DNA of 64,000 nucleotides from Trujillonella endophytica. GTDB lineage: Bacteria; Actinomycetota; Actinomycetes; Mycobacteriales; Geodermatophilaceae. Below, piece by piece: positions 33,104-45,447 of the stretch. The notes under the pieces are model-generated. The model searched no databases. It saw only the letters and a list, made by a program, of their open reading frames with translations, and had not been told where the DNA came from. The DNA lies in NCBI RefSeq assembly GCF_900110555.1, contig NZ_FOEE01000007.1:62001-126000 (forward strand), read 5' to 3'. The position numbers were made by a program, and so were the translations under genes. Every line of letters starts with the position of its first letter. Positions within the stretch are counted from its first letter, which is position 1.

Positions 33104-33508
33104 CTAGGCCGGCACCTCGGCGTCCAGGATCGCCCCGAGCACGCCGTTGACGAACGCCGGCGAGTCGTCGGTGGACAGCGACCGGGCGAGCTCGACGGCC
33201 TCGTCGATCACCACGGCGTCGGGCACGTCGTCGGCCCACAGCAGCTCGAAGGTCGCCATGCGCAGGATCGCGCGGTCGACGTCGGGCAGCCGGTCCAGCG
33301 ACCAGCCGCGGGCGTGGGTGTCGATCAGCTCGTCGACGCGGGCGGAGTGCGCGACCACGCCCTCGACCAGCCGGACGGTGTGCTCGGCCACCGGAGGATG
33401 GCCCTCGGCGATGCGGTCGCGAAGCACGGCCAGCGGGTCCGAACTGCGCAGGTCGGCCTCGTAGAGGACGTCGACGGCGCGCTTGCGGGCCTTGCTGCGG
33501 GCGGCCAT
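33104..33508 (-). CDS. nusB: Transcription antitermination factor NusB
   Basis: 134 residues. NusB, with NusE (S10), binds boxA RNA to support antitermination at rRNA operons. The all-helical family pattern is clear: SKARKRAVDVLYEADLR at the start, LPDVDRAILRMATFELLW in the middle and AVVIDEAVELARSLSTDDSPAFVNGVLG at the end. It follows efp after 11 bp, a standard actinobacterial arrangement. Confidence 0.97.
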   Translation of the reverse strand: MAARSKARKRAVDVLYEADLRSSDPLAVLRDRIAEGHPPVAEHTVRLVEGVVAHSARVDELIDTHARGWSLDRLPDVDRAILRMATFELLWADDVPDAVVIDEAVELARSLSTDDSPAFVNGVLGAILDAEVPA

Positions 33509-33519
33509 GCGGGGCCGGG

Positions 33520-34080
33520 TCAGTTGACGCGGCCGAGGTACCGGCCGTCGCGGGTGTCGACCTTGAGCTTGTCACCGGTGTTGATGAACAGCGGGACCTG
33601 GATCTGCGCGCCGGTCTCCAGCGTCGCCGGCTTCGTGCCGCCGGTGGAGCGGTCGCCCTGCAGGCCGGGGTCGGTGTGCTGGACGACGAGCTCCAGGGTC
33701 ACCGGCAGCTCGACGTACAGCGGCACCCCGTCGTGCACGGCGACGACGGCCTCGGTGTTCTCCAGGAGGTAGTCGGCGCCGTCGCCGACGGTGGCGTCCG
33801 GCACGTGGATCTGGTCGAACGTGTCGCCGTCCATGAAGACGAAGTCGGCGCCGTCCTTGTACAGGTACGTCATGTTCCGCTTGTCGACCGTGGCCGTCTC
33901 GACCTTCAGGCCGGCGTTGAACGTCTTGTCCACGACCTTGCCCGAGAGCACGTTCTTCAGCGTGGTGCGCACGAACGCCCCGCCCTTGCCGGGCTTGACG
34001 TGCTGGAAGTCGGTGACGGTCCAGAGCTGGCCGTCCAGCTTGAGGACGATGCCGTTCTTCAGGTCGTTGGTGGTAGCCAT
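33520..34080 (-). CDS. efp: Elongation factor P
   Basis: 186 residues. EF-P binds between P and E sites to rescue ribosomes stalled at polyproline. The N-terminal KOW-like domain carries the loop KPGKGGAF with the tip lysine at position 32. The two OB domains follow, with the family signature in [20 protein letters not shown]. Nothing in this window resembles epmA, epmB or ymfI, so any modification of Lys32 must come from elsewhere or be absent. Confidence 0.98.
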   Translation of the reverse strand: MATTNDLKNGIVLKLDGQLWTVTDFQHVKPGKGGAFVRTTLKNVLSGKVVDKTFNAGLKVETATVDKRNMTYLYKDGADFVFMDGDTFDQIHVPDATVGDGADYLLENTEAVVAVHDGVPLYVELPVTLELVVQHTDPGLQGDRSTGGTKPATLETGAQIQVPLFINTGDKLKVDTRDGRYLGRVN

Positions 34081-35193
34081 CTAGAGAACCAGCAGTTCCT
34101 TGCTCGTGAGGGTCAACAACTCGGGCTCGTCGTCCGCGACGACCAGGGTGTCCTCGATCCGGACACCGCCGTGACCGGGCAGGTAGACCCCCGGCTCCAC
34201 GGTGACGGCCATGCCGGCGGTCAGCGTACCCCCGCCGAGCGGGCCGATGCCCGGCGCCTCGTGGATCTCCAGCCCCACGCCGTGGCCGAGACCGTGCGAG
34301 AAGTGCTCGCCGTGGCCGGCCGCGGCGATGACCTCACGGGCGGCGGCGTCCACCGCCACGACGTCGGCACCCACGGCCAGCGCGGCCCGGCCGGCCGCCT
34401 GGGCCCGCGCGACGAGGTCGTAGATCTCGCGCTGCCAGTCCGCCGCGTGCCCGAGCACCACGGTCCGGGTCATGTCGGAGTGGTACCCGTCGACGGTCGC
34501 GCCGAAGTCGAGCTTGAGGAAGTCGCCCTCGCGCAGCACCGTCGCGTCGGGCCGGTGGTGCGGGATCGCGGAGTTCGCGCCGCTGGCCACGATCGTCTCG
34601 AACGAGGGCCCCTCGGCGCCCAGCTGCATCATCCGGGCGTCCAGCTCGCGGCCGACCTGCAGCTCGGTGCGGCCGGGGCGGAGCGCGCCCTCGGCGGCCA
34701 GCTCGGCCAGCGCCGTGTCGGCCACCGCGCACGCGCGCCGCAGCGCCGCCACCTCGTCGTCGTCCTTGGCCGCGCGCAGCTGCTCCACCGCGCGGCGCAC
34801 GCTGGCCAGCTCGGGCACGGCGCCGCCGTCGGCCGCCTCGGTCACGACCCGCTCCAGCCCGGCGAGCCCGTCGACGGTCACCACGTGGCTCTCGAAGCCG
34901 ATCCGGCCGGCGCCGCCGCGGACCGCGGCCCGCGCCAGCGCCGCCACGGTGCCGCGGTCGACGAGGACCTGCAGGTCGGGGACCTGCGCCGCAGCCTGGG
35001 TGGTGTAGCGGCCGTCGGTGCCGAAGAGGTCGGGGTGCGCCGCCGACGGGCCGGTCCGCAGCAGCAGCGCCCCGTTGGAGCCGGTGAACCCGGTCAGGTA
35101 GCGGACGTTGAGCAGGTCGGTGACCAGGACGGCGTCCAGTCCGCGCTCGGCGGCCGCGGCCCGCAGCCGCTCCCGCCGTCCCCGGGTGTCCAT
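34081..35193 (-). CDS. M24 family Xaa-Pro peptidase
   Basis: 370 residues. The N-terminal creatinase-like domain (1-130) precedes the pita-bread metallopeptidase domain. The metal ligands are visible: Asp residues in LKLDFGATVDGYHSDMTRTV, His in HGLGHGVGLEIHEAPGIG and Glu in VTVEPGVYLPGHGGVRIEDT. Members cleave Xaa-Pro bonds and work in the cytosol. It ends one base before the efp ATG, a conserved peptidase-efp-nusB order in actinobacteria. The usual names are pepP or pepQ; I cannot separate aminopeptidase from prolidase activity by sequence. Confidence 0.92.
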   Translation of the reverse strand: MDTRGRRERLRAAAAERGLDAVLVTDLLNVRYLTGFTGSNGALLLRTGPSAAHPDLFGTDGRYTTQAAAQVPDLQVLVDRGTVAALARAAVRGGAGRIGFESHVVTVDGLAGLERVVTEAADGGAVPELASVRRAVEQLRAAKDDDEVAALRRACAVADTALAELAAEGALRPGRTELQVGRELDARMMQLGAEGPSFETIVASGANSAIPHHRPDATVLREGDFLKLDFGATVDGYHSDMTRTVVLGHAADWQREIYDLVARAQAAGRAALAVGADVVAVDAAAREVIAAAGHGEHFSHGLGHGVGLEIHEAPGIGPLGGGTLTAGMAVTVEPGVYLPGHGGVRIEDTLVVADDEPELLTLTSKELLVL

Positions 35194-35224
35194 GGTCAGC
35201 GCCCTCCCCGTCCGGCTCCGCGCC

Positions 35225-35659
35225 TCACCGCGCGTCCCGGGCGGCGAGCCAGCGCAGCGCCAGCACGTAGCCGTCGATGCCCAGCCCCGCGATCACCCCG
35301 GACACCACCGGGGAGAGGTAGGAGTGCCGGCGGAAGTCCTCGCGGGCGTGCACGTTGCTGATGTGCACCTCCACCACCGGTGCGGTCGCGGCGGCCACGG
35401 CGTCGCGCAGCACCACCGAGGTGTGCGTCCAGCCGCCGGGGTTGATCACGATCGGGTCGCCGGCGTCGGTGGCCTCGTGCACCCAGCGCAGCAGCTGGCC
35501 CTCGTCGTCGGTCTGCCGGACCTGCACGTGCAGGCCGAGCTGGGCGGCCGCGGCCTCGATCAGCTCGACGAGCTGGGCGTGCGTCGTCGTTCCGTAGACC
35601 TCCGGCTCGCGGGTGCCCAGCCGGCCGAGGTTGGCGCCGTTCAGCACCTGGATCGTCAT
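35225..35659 (-). CDS. aroQ: 3-dehydroquinate dehydratase, type II
   Basis: 144 residues. It dehydrates 3-dehydroquinate in the shikimate pathway as a dodecamer. Motifs are [17 protein letters not shown] (flexible loop with catalytic Arg and Tyr), [16 protein letters not shown] and [12 protein letters not shown]. It lies 25 bp downstream of aroB. Confidence 0.97.
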   Translation of the reverse strand: MTIQVLNGANLGRLGTREPEVYGTTTHAQLVELIEAAAAQLGLHVQVRQTDDEGQLLRWVHEATDAGDPIVINPGGWTHTSVVLRDAVAAATAPVVEVHISNVHAREDFRRHSYLSPVVSGVIAGLGIDGYVLALRWLAARDAR

Positions 35660-35684
35660 GCGGTCTCCGTCTCCGGTGGTGGGC

Positions 35685-36734
35685 TCAGGCGGCGACCGCG
35701 GCCCAGGCCGCGTCGAGCCACGCCTGGTCGGGGTCGGTCAGGATGCGCGGGTTGCCCATGCCGTCGAGGACGACGAAGCGCAGCGAGGCCCCGCGGGCCT
35801 TCTTGTCGATGCGCATGACGCCCTGGAGCGTGGCCCAGTCGCCGGCGTAGCGGGTCGGCAGGCCCATGGCCTCGACGAGGGTGGCGTGCCGGTCCACCTC
35901 GGCGCGGCTCAGCAGCCCCGCCTGGCCGGCGAGCTCGGCGGCGAAGACCAGGCCGACGGCGACGGCCTCGCCGTGCCGCCAGCCGAAGTCCTCGACCCGC
36001 TCGATGGCGTGCGCCAGCGTGTGGCCGTAGTTGAGGAACTCGCGGCGGCCGGTGTCGAACAGGTCCTCGCCGACGGCGTCGGCCTTGACCTGGACGGCGC
36101 GCTCGATGAGCTCGGCGGTGTCGCGGCGGCCGGTCGGGTCGGCCTCGAGCAGCTCGAGGATCCGGCCGTCGGCGATGAAGCCGCACTTGACCACCTCGGC
36201 CAGCCCCGACCGGAACTCGGCCGCGGGCAGCCCGGCGAGGACGTCGGTGTCGGCGAGCACCCCCGCCGGCGGGTGGAACGAGCCCACGAGGTTCTTGCCC
36301 GCGCCGGTGTTGATGCCGGTCTTGCCGCCGACCGCGGCGTCGACCATGCCGAGCAGGCTGGTGGGCAGGTGCACCACGCGCACCCCGCGGACCCAGGTGG
36401 CGGCGAGGAACCCGGCCAGGTCGGTGACCGCTCCCCCGCCGACGCCGACGACCGCGTCGGAGCGGGTCAGCCCCAGCCGGCCGAACTCCTCCCACGCCCC
36501 GGCCGCGACCTCCGCGGTCTTCGCGGCCTCGCCGTCGGGGACGACGACGGCCTCGGCGGCCACCCCGGCGGTCTGCAGCGTCTCCACCGCCGCGCCGGCG
36601 AGGGCGGCCAGCGGCGGTGCGTGGACGACGACGGCGCGCGGCGTGCCGGCCAGCACCAGGGCCAGCTCCGCCTGGGCGCCGGGACCGATGACCACCTCGT
36701 AGGGCTTGTCCCCCGCGACCGTCACCCGCCTCAT
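35685..36734 (-). CDS. aroB: 3-dehydroquinate synthase
   Basis: 349 residues from an ATG at 36734. It cyclises DAHP to dehydroquinate using NAD+ and a divalent metal. [21 protein letters not shown] binds NAD, and the metal ligands are in [23 protein letters not shown] and GEAVAVG. The start overlaps the aroK stop (ATGA). Confidence 0.97.
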   Translation of the reverse strand: MRRVTVAGDKPYEVVIGPGAQAELALVLAGTPRAVVVHAPPLAALAGAAVETLQTAGVAAEAVVVPDGEAAKTAEVAAGAWEEFGRLGLTRSDAVVGVGGGAVTDLAGFLAATWVRGVRVVHLPTSLLGMVDAAVGGKTGINTGAGKNLVGSFHPPAGVLADTDVLAGLPAAEFRSGLAEVVKCGFIADGRILELLEADPTGRRDTAELIERAVQVKADAVGEDLFDTGRREFLNYGHTLAHAIERVEDFGWRHGEAVAVGLVFAAELAGQAGLLSRAEVDRHATLVEAMGLPTRYAGDWATLQGVMRIDKKARGASLRFVVLDGMGNPRILTDPDQAWLDAAWAAVAA

Positions 36735-37306
36735 CGCTGCCCCTCCGCGGGCGAACCGGCCGAGGCGGGCAGGGCGGCGAGCACGTCGGCGACGACCTCC
36801 TCGGGCGCGCGGTCGCCCGTCGCGACGGTCGCCGTGGCGACCTCGGCGTACAGCGGGGCGCGCTCGGCGAGCATCGTGCGCAGCATTGCCCTCGGGTTGA
36901 CCGCCAGCAGGGGCCGGTCGCGGTTGAAGCCGGCGCGCTTGGCGGCTGTCGCCAGGTCGACGTCCAGCCACACCACGGCGCCGCCGGCCCGGCCGTGGGC
37001 CACCAGCAGCGCGCGGCTGGCCGCGGAGAGCACCGCGCCCCCGCCGAGCGCCAGGACGCCGTCGTGCTCGGCCAGGGCCCGCGCGACCGCGGCCTCCTCC
37101 AACTCCCGGAAGCGGGCCTCCCCGGCGTCGACGAACAGGTCGGCGACGCGGCTGCCCGTCGTCGCCTCCACGTCGGCGTCGGTGTCGCGGAAGGACAGGC
37201 CGAGCCGGGCCGACACCGCCCGGCCGACCGTCGTCTTGCCGGAGGTGGGCGGCCCGACGAGGACCAGGACGGGGCCGCTCACCGGTGAACTCGCGAGCTC
37301 GCTCAC
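36731..37306 (-). CDS. aroK: Shikimate kinase
   Basis: 191 residues from a GTG at 37306 that overlaps the aroC stop. The Walker A loop is [11 protein letters not shown]. The shikimate-binding Asp lies in [13 protein letters not shown], and [14 protein letters not shown] and the lid arginine region NRDRPLLAV follow. The first eight residues are not conserved, so the GTG at 37282 is an alternative start. Confidence 0.96.
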   Translation of the reverse strand: MSELASSPVSGPVLVLVGPPTSGKTTVGRAVSARLGLSFRDTDADVEATTGSRVADLFVDAGEARFRELEEAAVARALAEHDGVLALGGGAVLSAASRALLVAHGRAGGAVVWLDVDLATAAKRAGFNRDRPLLAVNPRAMLRTMLAERAPLYAEVATATVATGDRAPEEVVADVLAALPASAGSPAEGQR

Positions 37307-38481
37307 CTGATCGTCAGGGCGTCGAGGTAGGCCCGGGCGTTGCGGCGGGTCTCGGGGAGCGAGTCGCCGCCGAACTTCTCCAGCGCGGCGTCGGCCAGCA
37401 CCAGCGCGACCATCGCCTCCATCACCACGCTGCCCCGCGGCACCGCACAGGCGTCGCTGCGCTGGTTGATCGCGACGGCCGCCTCGCGGGTGGCCACGTC
37501 CACGGTGGCCAGCGCCCGGGGCACCGTGGAGATCGGCTTCATCGCCGCGCGCACGCGGAGGACGTCGCCGTTGCTCATGCCGCCCTCGATGCCACCGGCG
37601 CGGTCGGAGAGCCGCTGGACGCGGCCGTCGGCGAGCACGATCTCGTCGTGGGCCACCGAGCCGCGGCGGCGGGCGGTCTCCAGCCCGTCGCCGACCTCGA
37701 CCGCCTTGACCGACTGCACGCCCATGAGCGCACCGGCCAGGCGGGAGTCCAGCCGGCGGTCCCAGTGCACGTGGCTGCCCAGACCCGGCGGCAGCCCGTG
37801 GACGACGACCTCGATGACCCCGCCGAGGGTGTCGCCGTTCTTCCGGACGTCGTCGATCTCGGCGACCATCGCGGCGCTCGTCGCGGGGTCGGCGCAGCGC
37901 ACCGGGTCCTGGTCGATCAGCGGGTTGTCCCCGGGCCCCGGGACGACGCCGTCGGGGACCACGACCGGGCCGATGGCGACCACGTGGCTGACCACCTCGA
38001 CGTCGAGGGCCTGGCGCAGGAAGGCCCGGGCGATGGCGCCGAGCGCCACCCGCGCCGCGGTCTCGCGCGCGCTGGCCCGCTCCAGCACCGGCCGGGCGTC
38101 GTCGAACCCGTACTTCTGCATGCCGGGCAGGTCGGCGTGGCCCGGGCGCGGCCGGGTGAGCGGCGCGTTGCGCGCCTGCCCGGCGAGGATGTCGGCGTCG
38201 ACCGGGTCCGATGCCATCACCGTCTGCCACTTGGGCCACTCGGTGTTGCCCACCTGGACGGCGATCGGGCCGCCCTGGGTCCGGCCGTGCCGGACGCCGC
38301 CGGTGAGGCCGACCTCGTCCTGCTCGAACGACATCCGGGCGCCGCGGCCGTGGCCCAGGCGCCGGCGGGCGAGGTCGAGGTCGAGGTCGGAGGTCTGCAC
38401 GGCGACGCCGGCAGGCAGCCCCTCGAGGATGGCGGTGAGCTGAGGGCCGTGCGACTCACCGGCGGTCAGCCAGCGCAACAT
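37303..38481 (-). CDS. aroC: Chorismate synthase
   Basis: 392 residues from the ATG at 38481, giving the canonical start [20 protein letters not shown]. It needs reduced FMN to eliminate phosphate from EPSP. The other two signatures, around [17 protein letters not shown] and [20 protein letters not shown], are intact. It is the first gene of the aroC-aroK-aroB-aroQ train. Confidence 0.97.
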   Translation of the reverse strand: MLRWLTAGESHGPQLTAILEGLPAGVAVQTSDLDLDLARRRLGHGRGARMSFEQDEVGLTGGVRHGRTQGGPIAVQVGNTEWPKWQTVMASDPVDADILAGQARNAPLTRPRPGHADLPGMQKYGFDDARPVLERASARETAARVALGAIARAFLRQALDVEVVSHVVAIGPVVVPDGVVPGPGDNPLIDQDPVRCADPATSAAMVAEIDDVRKNGDTLGGVIEVVVHGLPPGLGSHVHWDRRLDSRLAGALMGVQSVKAVEVGDGLETARRRGSVAHDEIVLADGRVQRLSDRAGGIEGGMSNGDVLRVRAAMKPISTVPRALATVDVATREAAVAINQRSDACAVPRGSVVMEAMVALVLADAALEKFGGDSLPETRRNARAYLDALTIR

Positions 38482-38565
38482 GCCGGGGATTCTGCCAGTC
38501 GCCGGCCCCCGCCCTCCTGCCGCCTCGCGCACCGGGGGCGGGGCGCCCGCCGGGCCCCGCGGCCG

Positions 38566-39246
38566 TCAGTGGGCCAGCGCGAGGGCCAGGACCGCGCCGG
38601 CCAGCAGCGGCGGCCCGAACGGGACGGCGGTGCGCCAGCCCGCCCGCCGGGTGGCGACGAGCAGCAGCGACACCGCGGCACCGGTCAGCAGGCCCAGGAA
38701 CACCCCCGCGAGCAGCACGCCCCACCCCGCCCAGCCCAGCAGGAGCCCGAGGAGGCCCAGCAGCTTCACGTCGCCGAAGCCGAGCCCCTCCGGGGACGCG
38801 ACCCGGGCTCCCGCGGCCAGCGCGAAGGCGGCTCCGCACGCGAGGGCCGCCCGGCCCAGCGCCGACCAGCTGCCGGTCGCCGGGGCGTCGACCAGGAGCG
38901 CGGTCGCGCACGCCGCCGCGGCCGGCAGCAGGACCCGGTCGGGCAGCCGGTGCACGGCCAGGTCGACGGCGGCGAGCACCACGCCGGCGCCCGCGGCCCA
39001 GGCCAGCGCCACCGCGGCGGGCCGGACGCCGGTCAGCGCCAGCACGCCGGCCACCAGCCCGCCGAACAGCGCGGAGGTGACCAGCACCCGGACCGGGCCG
39101 GGCGCGGCTCCCCCGTCCCTCCGGGCCAGCCGGACGCTGCACCGGGCCAGCCACGGGCCCACCCCCACCGCGGCGAGGACGGCGAGGACGGCGACCGCGA
39201 GCGGGTCGAGGGCGACCCCCGCCGTGCCGAGGCCGCTCCCGCTCAG
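38566..39246 (-). CDS. A24 family prepilin peptidase, short form
   Basis: About 226 residues, six or so hydrophobic segments. Both catalytic Asp sites of type IV prepilin peptidases are present: VLAAVDLAVHRLPDR and GLGFGDVKLLGLLGLLLGW. There is no N-terminal methyltransferase domain, as usual in actinobacterial Flp/Tad or ComGC-type systems; pilin genes are not in the window. The start is uncertain. A CTG at 39246 overlaps the aroE stop (CTGA) and keeps the first membrane helix; the next GTG (39168) would remove it. Confidence 0.82.
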   Translation of the reverse strand: MSGSGLGTAGVALDPLAVAVLAVLAAVGVGPWLARCSVRLARRDGGAAPGPVRVLVTSALFGGLVAGVLALTGVRPAAVALAWAAGAGVVLAAVDLAVHRLPDRVLLPAAAACATALLVDAPATGSWSALGRAALACGAAFALAAGARVASPEGLGFGDVKLLGLLGLLLGWAGWGVLLAGVFLGLLTGAAVSLLLVATRRAGWRTAVPFGPPLLAGAVLALALAH

Positions 39247-40064
39247 GAGCCGGCCCCGGGCCGCGAGTCCAGCGCCCGGCGCATCTCCTCGATCGGCGCC
39301 GGGTGCCCGGTCATGAGCTCCACCTGCGCGGTGGCCTGCCAGAACAGCACCTCCAGGCCGCTGATCACCGCACCTCCGGCGGCCGAGACCGCCCCGGCCA
39401 GCGGCGTCGGCCACGGCGCGTAGAGCACGTCCAGGACGGTCTGCCCGGCGCGCCAGCCCAGGTCGAGCAGGCCGGGCTGCCCGTCGATCGGCACGGTGCT
39501 GACCACCACCGGGGCCGTCACGGTCGCCCCGGCCAGGCGGTGCACGGCGGAGGCGACGCCGAGCCGGTCGAGCACCCGGACCACCTCACCGGCGCGGGTG
39601 GGCTCGCGGACGACGACGTCGACGTGCTCGGCGCCGAGGGAGGCCAGCGCCACCGCGGCCGCCACCGCCGTCCCGCCCGCCCCGAGGACGGCCGCGTGCG
39701 GCACTCGTTCGGCCGCCCCGGGCGGCAGCCCGAGCTGCAGCGCCATGCCCACCCCGCCGACGTCGGTGTTCTCCGCCCGCCACCCGCCGCCGTCGGTGCG
39801 CAGGAGCGTGTTGGCCGCGCCGAGCAGCGCGGGCAACGGGTCGACGACGTCGGCGGCGCGGACGGCGGCCTGCTTGCACGGCATGGTCACCGAGAAGCCC
39901 CGCCACTCGGGACCGAGGCCCGCGATGAGCTCCGGGAGCTCCTCCGCCCCGACGTCCAGGGCGTCGTAGGTCCAGTCGTCGAGGCCGAGAGCGGCGTAGG
40001 CCGCCCGGTGCAGCAACGGGGAGAGCGAGTGCGTCACCGGGCGGCCGAGGACGGCCGCGCGCAT
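39243..40064 (-). CDS. aroE: Shikimate dehydrogenase
   Basis: 273 residues from the ATG at 40064. It reduces dehydroshikimate with NADPH. The shikimate site shows RPVTHSLSPLLHRAAY and VTMPCKQAAVRAAD, where the catalytic Lys is in PCK rather than the usual PHK. The nucleotide loop is VLGAGGTAVAAAVALASLG. The ATG shares a base with the mltG stop (TGATG). Confidence 0.95.
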   Translation of the reverse strand: MRAAVLGRPVTHSLSPLLHRAAYAALGLDDWTYDALDVGAEELPELIAGLGPEWRGFSVTMPCKQAAVRAADVVDPLPALLGAANTLLRTDGGGWRAENTDVGGVGMALQLGLPPGAAERVPHAAVLGAGGTAVAAAVALASLGAEHVDVVVREPTRAGEVVRVLDRLGVASAVHRLAGATVTAPVVVSTVPIDGQPGLLDLGWRAGQTVLDVLYAPWPTPLAGAVSAAGGAVISGLEVLFWQATAQVELMTGHPAPIEEMRRALDSRPGAGS

Positions 40065-41755
40065 CAGTCCGGGTTCTCCGCCAGCCACTGCCGGAACAGG
40101 GCCACGTTCTGGTTGTGCTCCTCGATCGTCACGGCGAACCGGGTCTCCCCGGTGTCGGGGTTCACCGTGACGAAGTAGAGCCACGGGCCCGGCGTCGGGG
40201 CCAGCACGGCACGCAGCGCGTCCTCGCCCGGATTGCCGATCGCCCCCGGCGGCAGGCCGGGGCGGGCGTAGGTGTTGTACGGGGAGTCGCTGGCCCGCTC
40301 GTCGGCCGTCGTGGTGATGCCCGTTCCGCCGGTCGCGTAGTTGACCGTGCTGTCCAGCTGGAGCGGCATGCCGGAGGCCAGCCTGTTCTCCAGCACCTGC
40401 GCGACGCGCCCCATGTCCTCGGGCAGGGATGCCTCGGCCTGCACCAGGCTGGCCTTGGTGACCAGCAGCAGCCGCTGCTCCGGCGCCACCCCGAGGGAGT
40501 CCAGCACCTGCACGGTCCGGCTCACCATCTGCTGGAGCATCTGCTGCGGCGTGGTCTCGGGCTCGAAGTCGTAGGTGGCCGGGAACAGCCAGCCCTCGAG
40601 CAGCCCGTTGGCGTAGGGCGGGAGGCCGATCGCCGCGACGTCCGTCGACGCGCTGAACAGTTCCTCCGCGGGCGTGTCGGTCTCCTGCGCCAGCCGTTCG
40701 AGGACCCGCTGCACGGTGAACCCCTCGGGGATCGTGACGCGGGAGAACAGCCGGCTGGCCGGGTCGAGCAGCAGGTCCAGGGCCGCCGCGCCGCTCATCT
40801 GCAGGCGCATCCCGTACACCCCGGGCTGGATGCCCATGGCCGCCGGAACCGCCTCGGCGGCCGTGACGAACGGGCCCACGGATGCGATGACGTCGGCCTC
40901 GGCGAGCGTGCGCCCGATGTCGCTGAGCGTGTCGCCGTCGGCGATGCGGACCTGCACGCTGCCCGTGCCCTGGCCGCTGTAGTCCTCGTCGGCGGGGTTG
41001 ATCAGGTCCAGCAGGGCCTTGCCGCCGACGACGATGCCCGCCACCACCGCGGCGAGGACCACGAGCGAGACGAGGATCGCGACGGGGCGGCGGCGGCGGG
41101 GCCGCGCGTCGGCGTGGTCGTCGTCCTCGTGGGGGTCGTGGTCGTGGGGGTCGTGGTCGTGGGCGTCGTGGTCGTGCTCCGCGGCGCGGCGCGCCCGGCG
41201 GGAGCGGCGGTTGCCCGCGTCGGCCACGACGACCTCGAGGCCGCCGGTGTGGTCGTCGTGCCCGTCCACGGGGTGGGCGCCGGTGTCGTCGGTCGCGGCG
41301 GGCGGGTGCTCGTCGCCGCCCGGCGGCGGACCGGGGGTGCCGACCGCGGGCTGGGCGACGGTCGCCTCGTCGTCGGCAGCGACATCGCTGCGGCGCTGCA
41401 GCCGGGACCAGGTGCCCGCCGGGCGCGGGGGCAGCGGCGCGCCGGGCACCGGGGGCAGCGGCGGCGTCGCGGCGTCGCCCACGCCGGGCAGGCGGCCGGT
41501 GCTCTCGTCGTCGTCGCCACCGCCGCCGGAGTGGCGGGCGTACTCGGCGATCGGGAAGTCGGGTGCGTCGGCGCGGTCGATGACGCCCGCGCGGCGCCGC
41601 GGCGGCACCGCCACCGGGGCGGCCGGGGTGCCCGGATCCCGCCGCGCGGGCGGCTGCTGCCGGGGCAGCGCGGCCGCCCAGGCGCTCAGCGACTGCCCGG
41701 CGTCGCCGGGCCCCGGCTGCCCACCCCGCCCACCGGGCGGGGTCGGGAAGCTCAC
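40064..41755 (-). CDS. mltG: MltG-like endolytic transglycosylase with long disordered N-terminus
   Basis: 563 residues from a GTG at 41755, much longer than the E. coli enzyme. Residues 1-190 are Pro/Gly-rich and likely cytoplasmic. Residues 193-216 are a His/Asp run with HDHDPHDHDPHEDDDH, and 225-245 form the single membrane helix. The YceG catalytic domain follows, with IPEGFTVQRVLERLA, GLLEGWLFPATYDFEP and NTYARPGLPPGAIGNPGEDAL. The usual IVEKE active-site motif reads LVQAE here. MltG cuts nascent glycan strands and limits their length. Its neighbours ruvX and aroE are conserved. Confidence 0.93.
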   Translation of the reverse strand: MSFPTPPGGRGGQPGPGDAGQSLSAWAAALPRQQPPARRDPGTPAAPVAVPPRRRAGVIDRADAPDFPIAEYARHSGGGGDDDESTGRLPGVGDAATPPLPPVPGAPLPPRPAGTWSRLQRRSDVAADDEATVAQPAVGTPGPPPGGDEHPPAATDDTGAHPVDGHDDHTGGLEVVVADAGNRRSRRARRAAEHDHDAHDHDPHDHDPHEDDDHADARPRRRRPVAILVSLVVLAAVVAGIVVGGKALLDLINPADEDYSGQGTGSVQVRIADGDTLSDIGRTLAEADVIASVGPFVTAAEAVPAAMGIQPGVYGMRLQMSGAAALDLLLDPASRLFSRVTIPEGFTVQRVLERLAQETDTPAEELFSASTDVAAIGLPPYANGLLEGWLFPATYDFEPETTPQQMLQQMVSRTVQVLDSLGVAPEQRLLLVTKASLVQAEASLPEDMGRVAQVLENRLASGMPLQLDSTVNYATGGTGITTTADERASDSPYNTYARPGLPPGAIGNPGEDALRAVLAPTPGPWLYFVTVNPDTGETRFAVTIEEHNQNVALFRQWLAENPD

Positions 41756-42411
41756 GAGCGCCCCCGTTGGGCGTCCAGATAGGTCTGCAGGATGACGACC
41801 GCGGCCGCCTGGTCGATCACGGGGCGCTGCTGACGGCTGTCGAGCCCGCTCGCCCGGAGGGAACCCGCTGCAGTCACGGTGGAGAGCCTTTCGTCGACGA
41901 GGTGCACGGGCACGGCGCCGATCCGCCCGGCGAGTGATCGAGAGTAGGCACGCGCCTCGCGGGCGGAGGCGCCCGACGCACCCGAGAGGTGTCGCGGCTC
42001 CCCCACGATCACCTCTGTCACCTCGTGTTCCACGACGAGCGCGGCGATGTGGTCCAGATCGGACTCGTCGCGGGCCCGGTTCACCGTCTCCAGCGGGCTG
42101 GCCAGCGTGCCGGTCGGGTCCGACAGCGCCACCCCGACGCGCACGGTGCCGACGTCCAGGCCGAGCCGGCGGCCCTGCCGGGACTTGCGCGGCGGGATGG
42201 GCAGCCCGGCCGGCATGCCGGAGAGGTCGATCTCGGTGGTCTCGTTGCGCACCGGCGGGAAGCCCTGGCGCAGGTCGATCTCCGTGGTGGCGTGGTGGAC
42301 CGGCTGATCCTGCGGACCGGGCCGCGGCTTCGCGGGCGGGACGGCGGGGCGCTGCACGCGGCGCTCCCCGACCGGGCCGGTCTCCTCGGGGTCCCAGCGC
42401 TGCTCGGGCAT
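41752..42411 (-). CDS. ruvX: YqgF/RuvX-type RNase H-fold nuclease with N-terminal extension
   Basis: 219 residues from the ATG at 42411. The core (from residue 81) is a typical YqgF fold: GLDVGTVRVGVALSDPTGTLASPLE, VIVGEPRHLSGASG and LVDERLST, with conserved acidic residues. Family roles include pre-16S rRNA end processing and Holliday junction resolution. The first 80 residues are an extra, Pro-rich region that repeats TTEIDL twice (42-47 and 58-63). The start is two bases after the alaS stop, and the stop overlaps mltG (GTGA). Confidence 0.94.
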   Translation of the reverse strand: MPEQRWDPEETGPVGERRVQRPAVPPAKPRPGPQDQPVHHATTEIDLRQGFPPVRNETTEIDLSGMPAGLPIPPRKSRQGRRLGLDVGTVRVGVALSDPTGTLASPLETVNRARDESDLDHIAALVVEHEVTEVIVGEPRHLSGASGASAREARAYSRSLAGRIGAVPVHLVDERLSTVTAAGSLRASGLDSRQQRPVIDQAAAVVILQTYLDAQRGRS

Positions 42412-42412
42412 C

Positions 42413-45103
<2,691 letters not shown>

Positions 45104-45165
45104 GTCCTACTCGGTTCTCAGGGGTGCGGGGACGGCGTCGGCGGTGCGGCCGGCCCCGCCGGAGG

Positions 45166-45447
45166 TCAGCGGTCGGCGGGCGGTGCGCTGTGCCGGCCGG
45201 GCTCGGCGCCGCGCTCGGGCAGGGGCGCGTCCAGGCCGGTACCCGACCGCAGCTCGCCCTCACGCGTGGCCGCGGCGGCGCGGACGTCGGCCCCGAAGTC
45301 ACCGATCGCGTCGGCGAGGTCGCGCAGCCCCTCGACCAGCGCCCCCGCGATGCCCTGCGGGGTGAGCTTCTCGGCGGCGCGTGAGAGCTTGCGGACCACC
45401 AGGGCGCCGATGGTCACGCCCATGGCCAGCCAGAACAGCCGGCGCAT
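45166..45447 (-). CDS. DUF6167-like small membrane protein
   Basis: 93 residues. One N-terminal membrane helix (LFWLAMGVTIGALVV), then an amphipathic region with ALVEGLRDLADAIGDFGADV, then a charged tail. It matches the small actinobacterial family found between alaS and a DUF948 gene. Function is unknown. The ATG shares its first base with the stop of the upstream DUF948 gene (TGATG), so the two are likely coupled and may form a membrane pair. Confidence 0.7.
   Translation of the reverse strand: MRRLFWLAMGVTIGALVVRKLSRAAEKLTPQGIAGALVEGLRDLADAIGDFGADVRAAAATREGELRSGTGLDAPLPERGAEPGRHSAPPADR

Noticed and set aside
32721-33575. Minus-strand ORF reading through the tandem repeat and nusB
   Set aside because: It overlaps nusB in another frame, and its repeated peptide merely reflects the DNA repeat.
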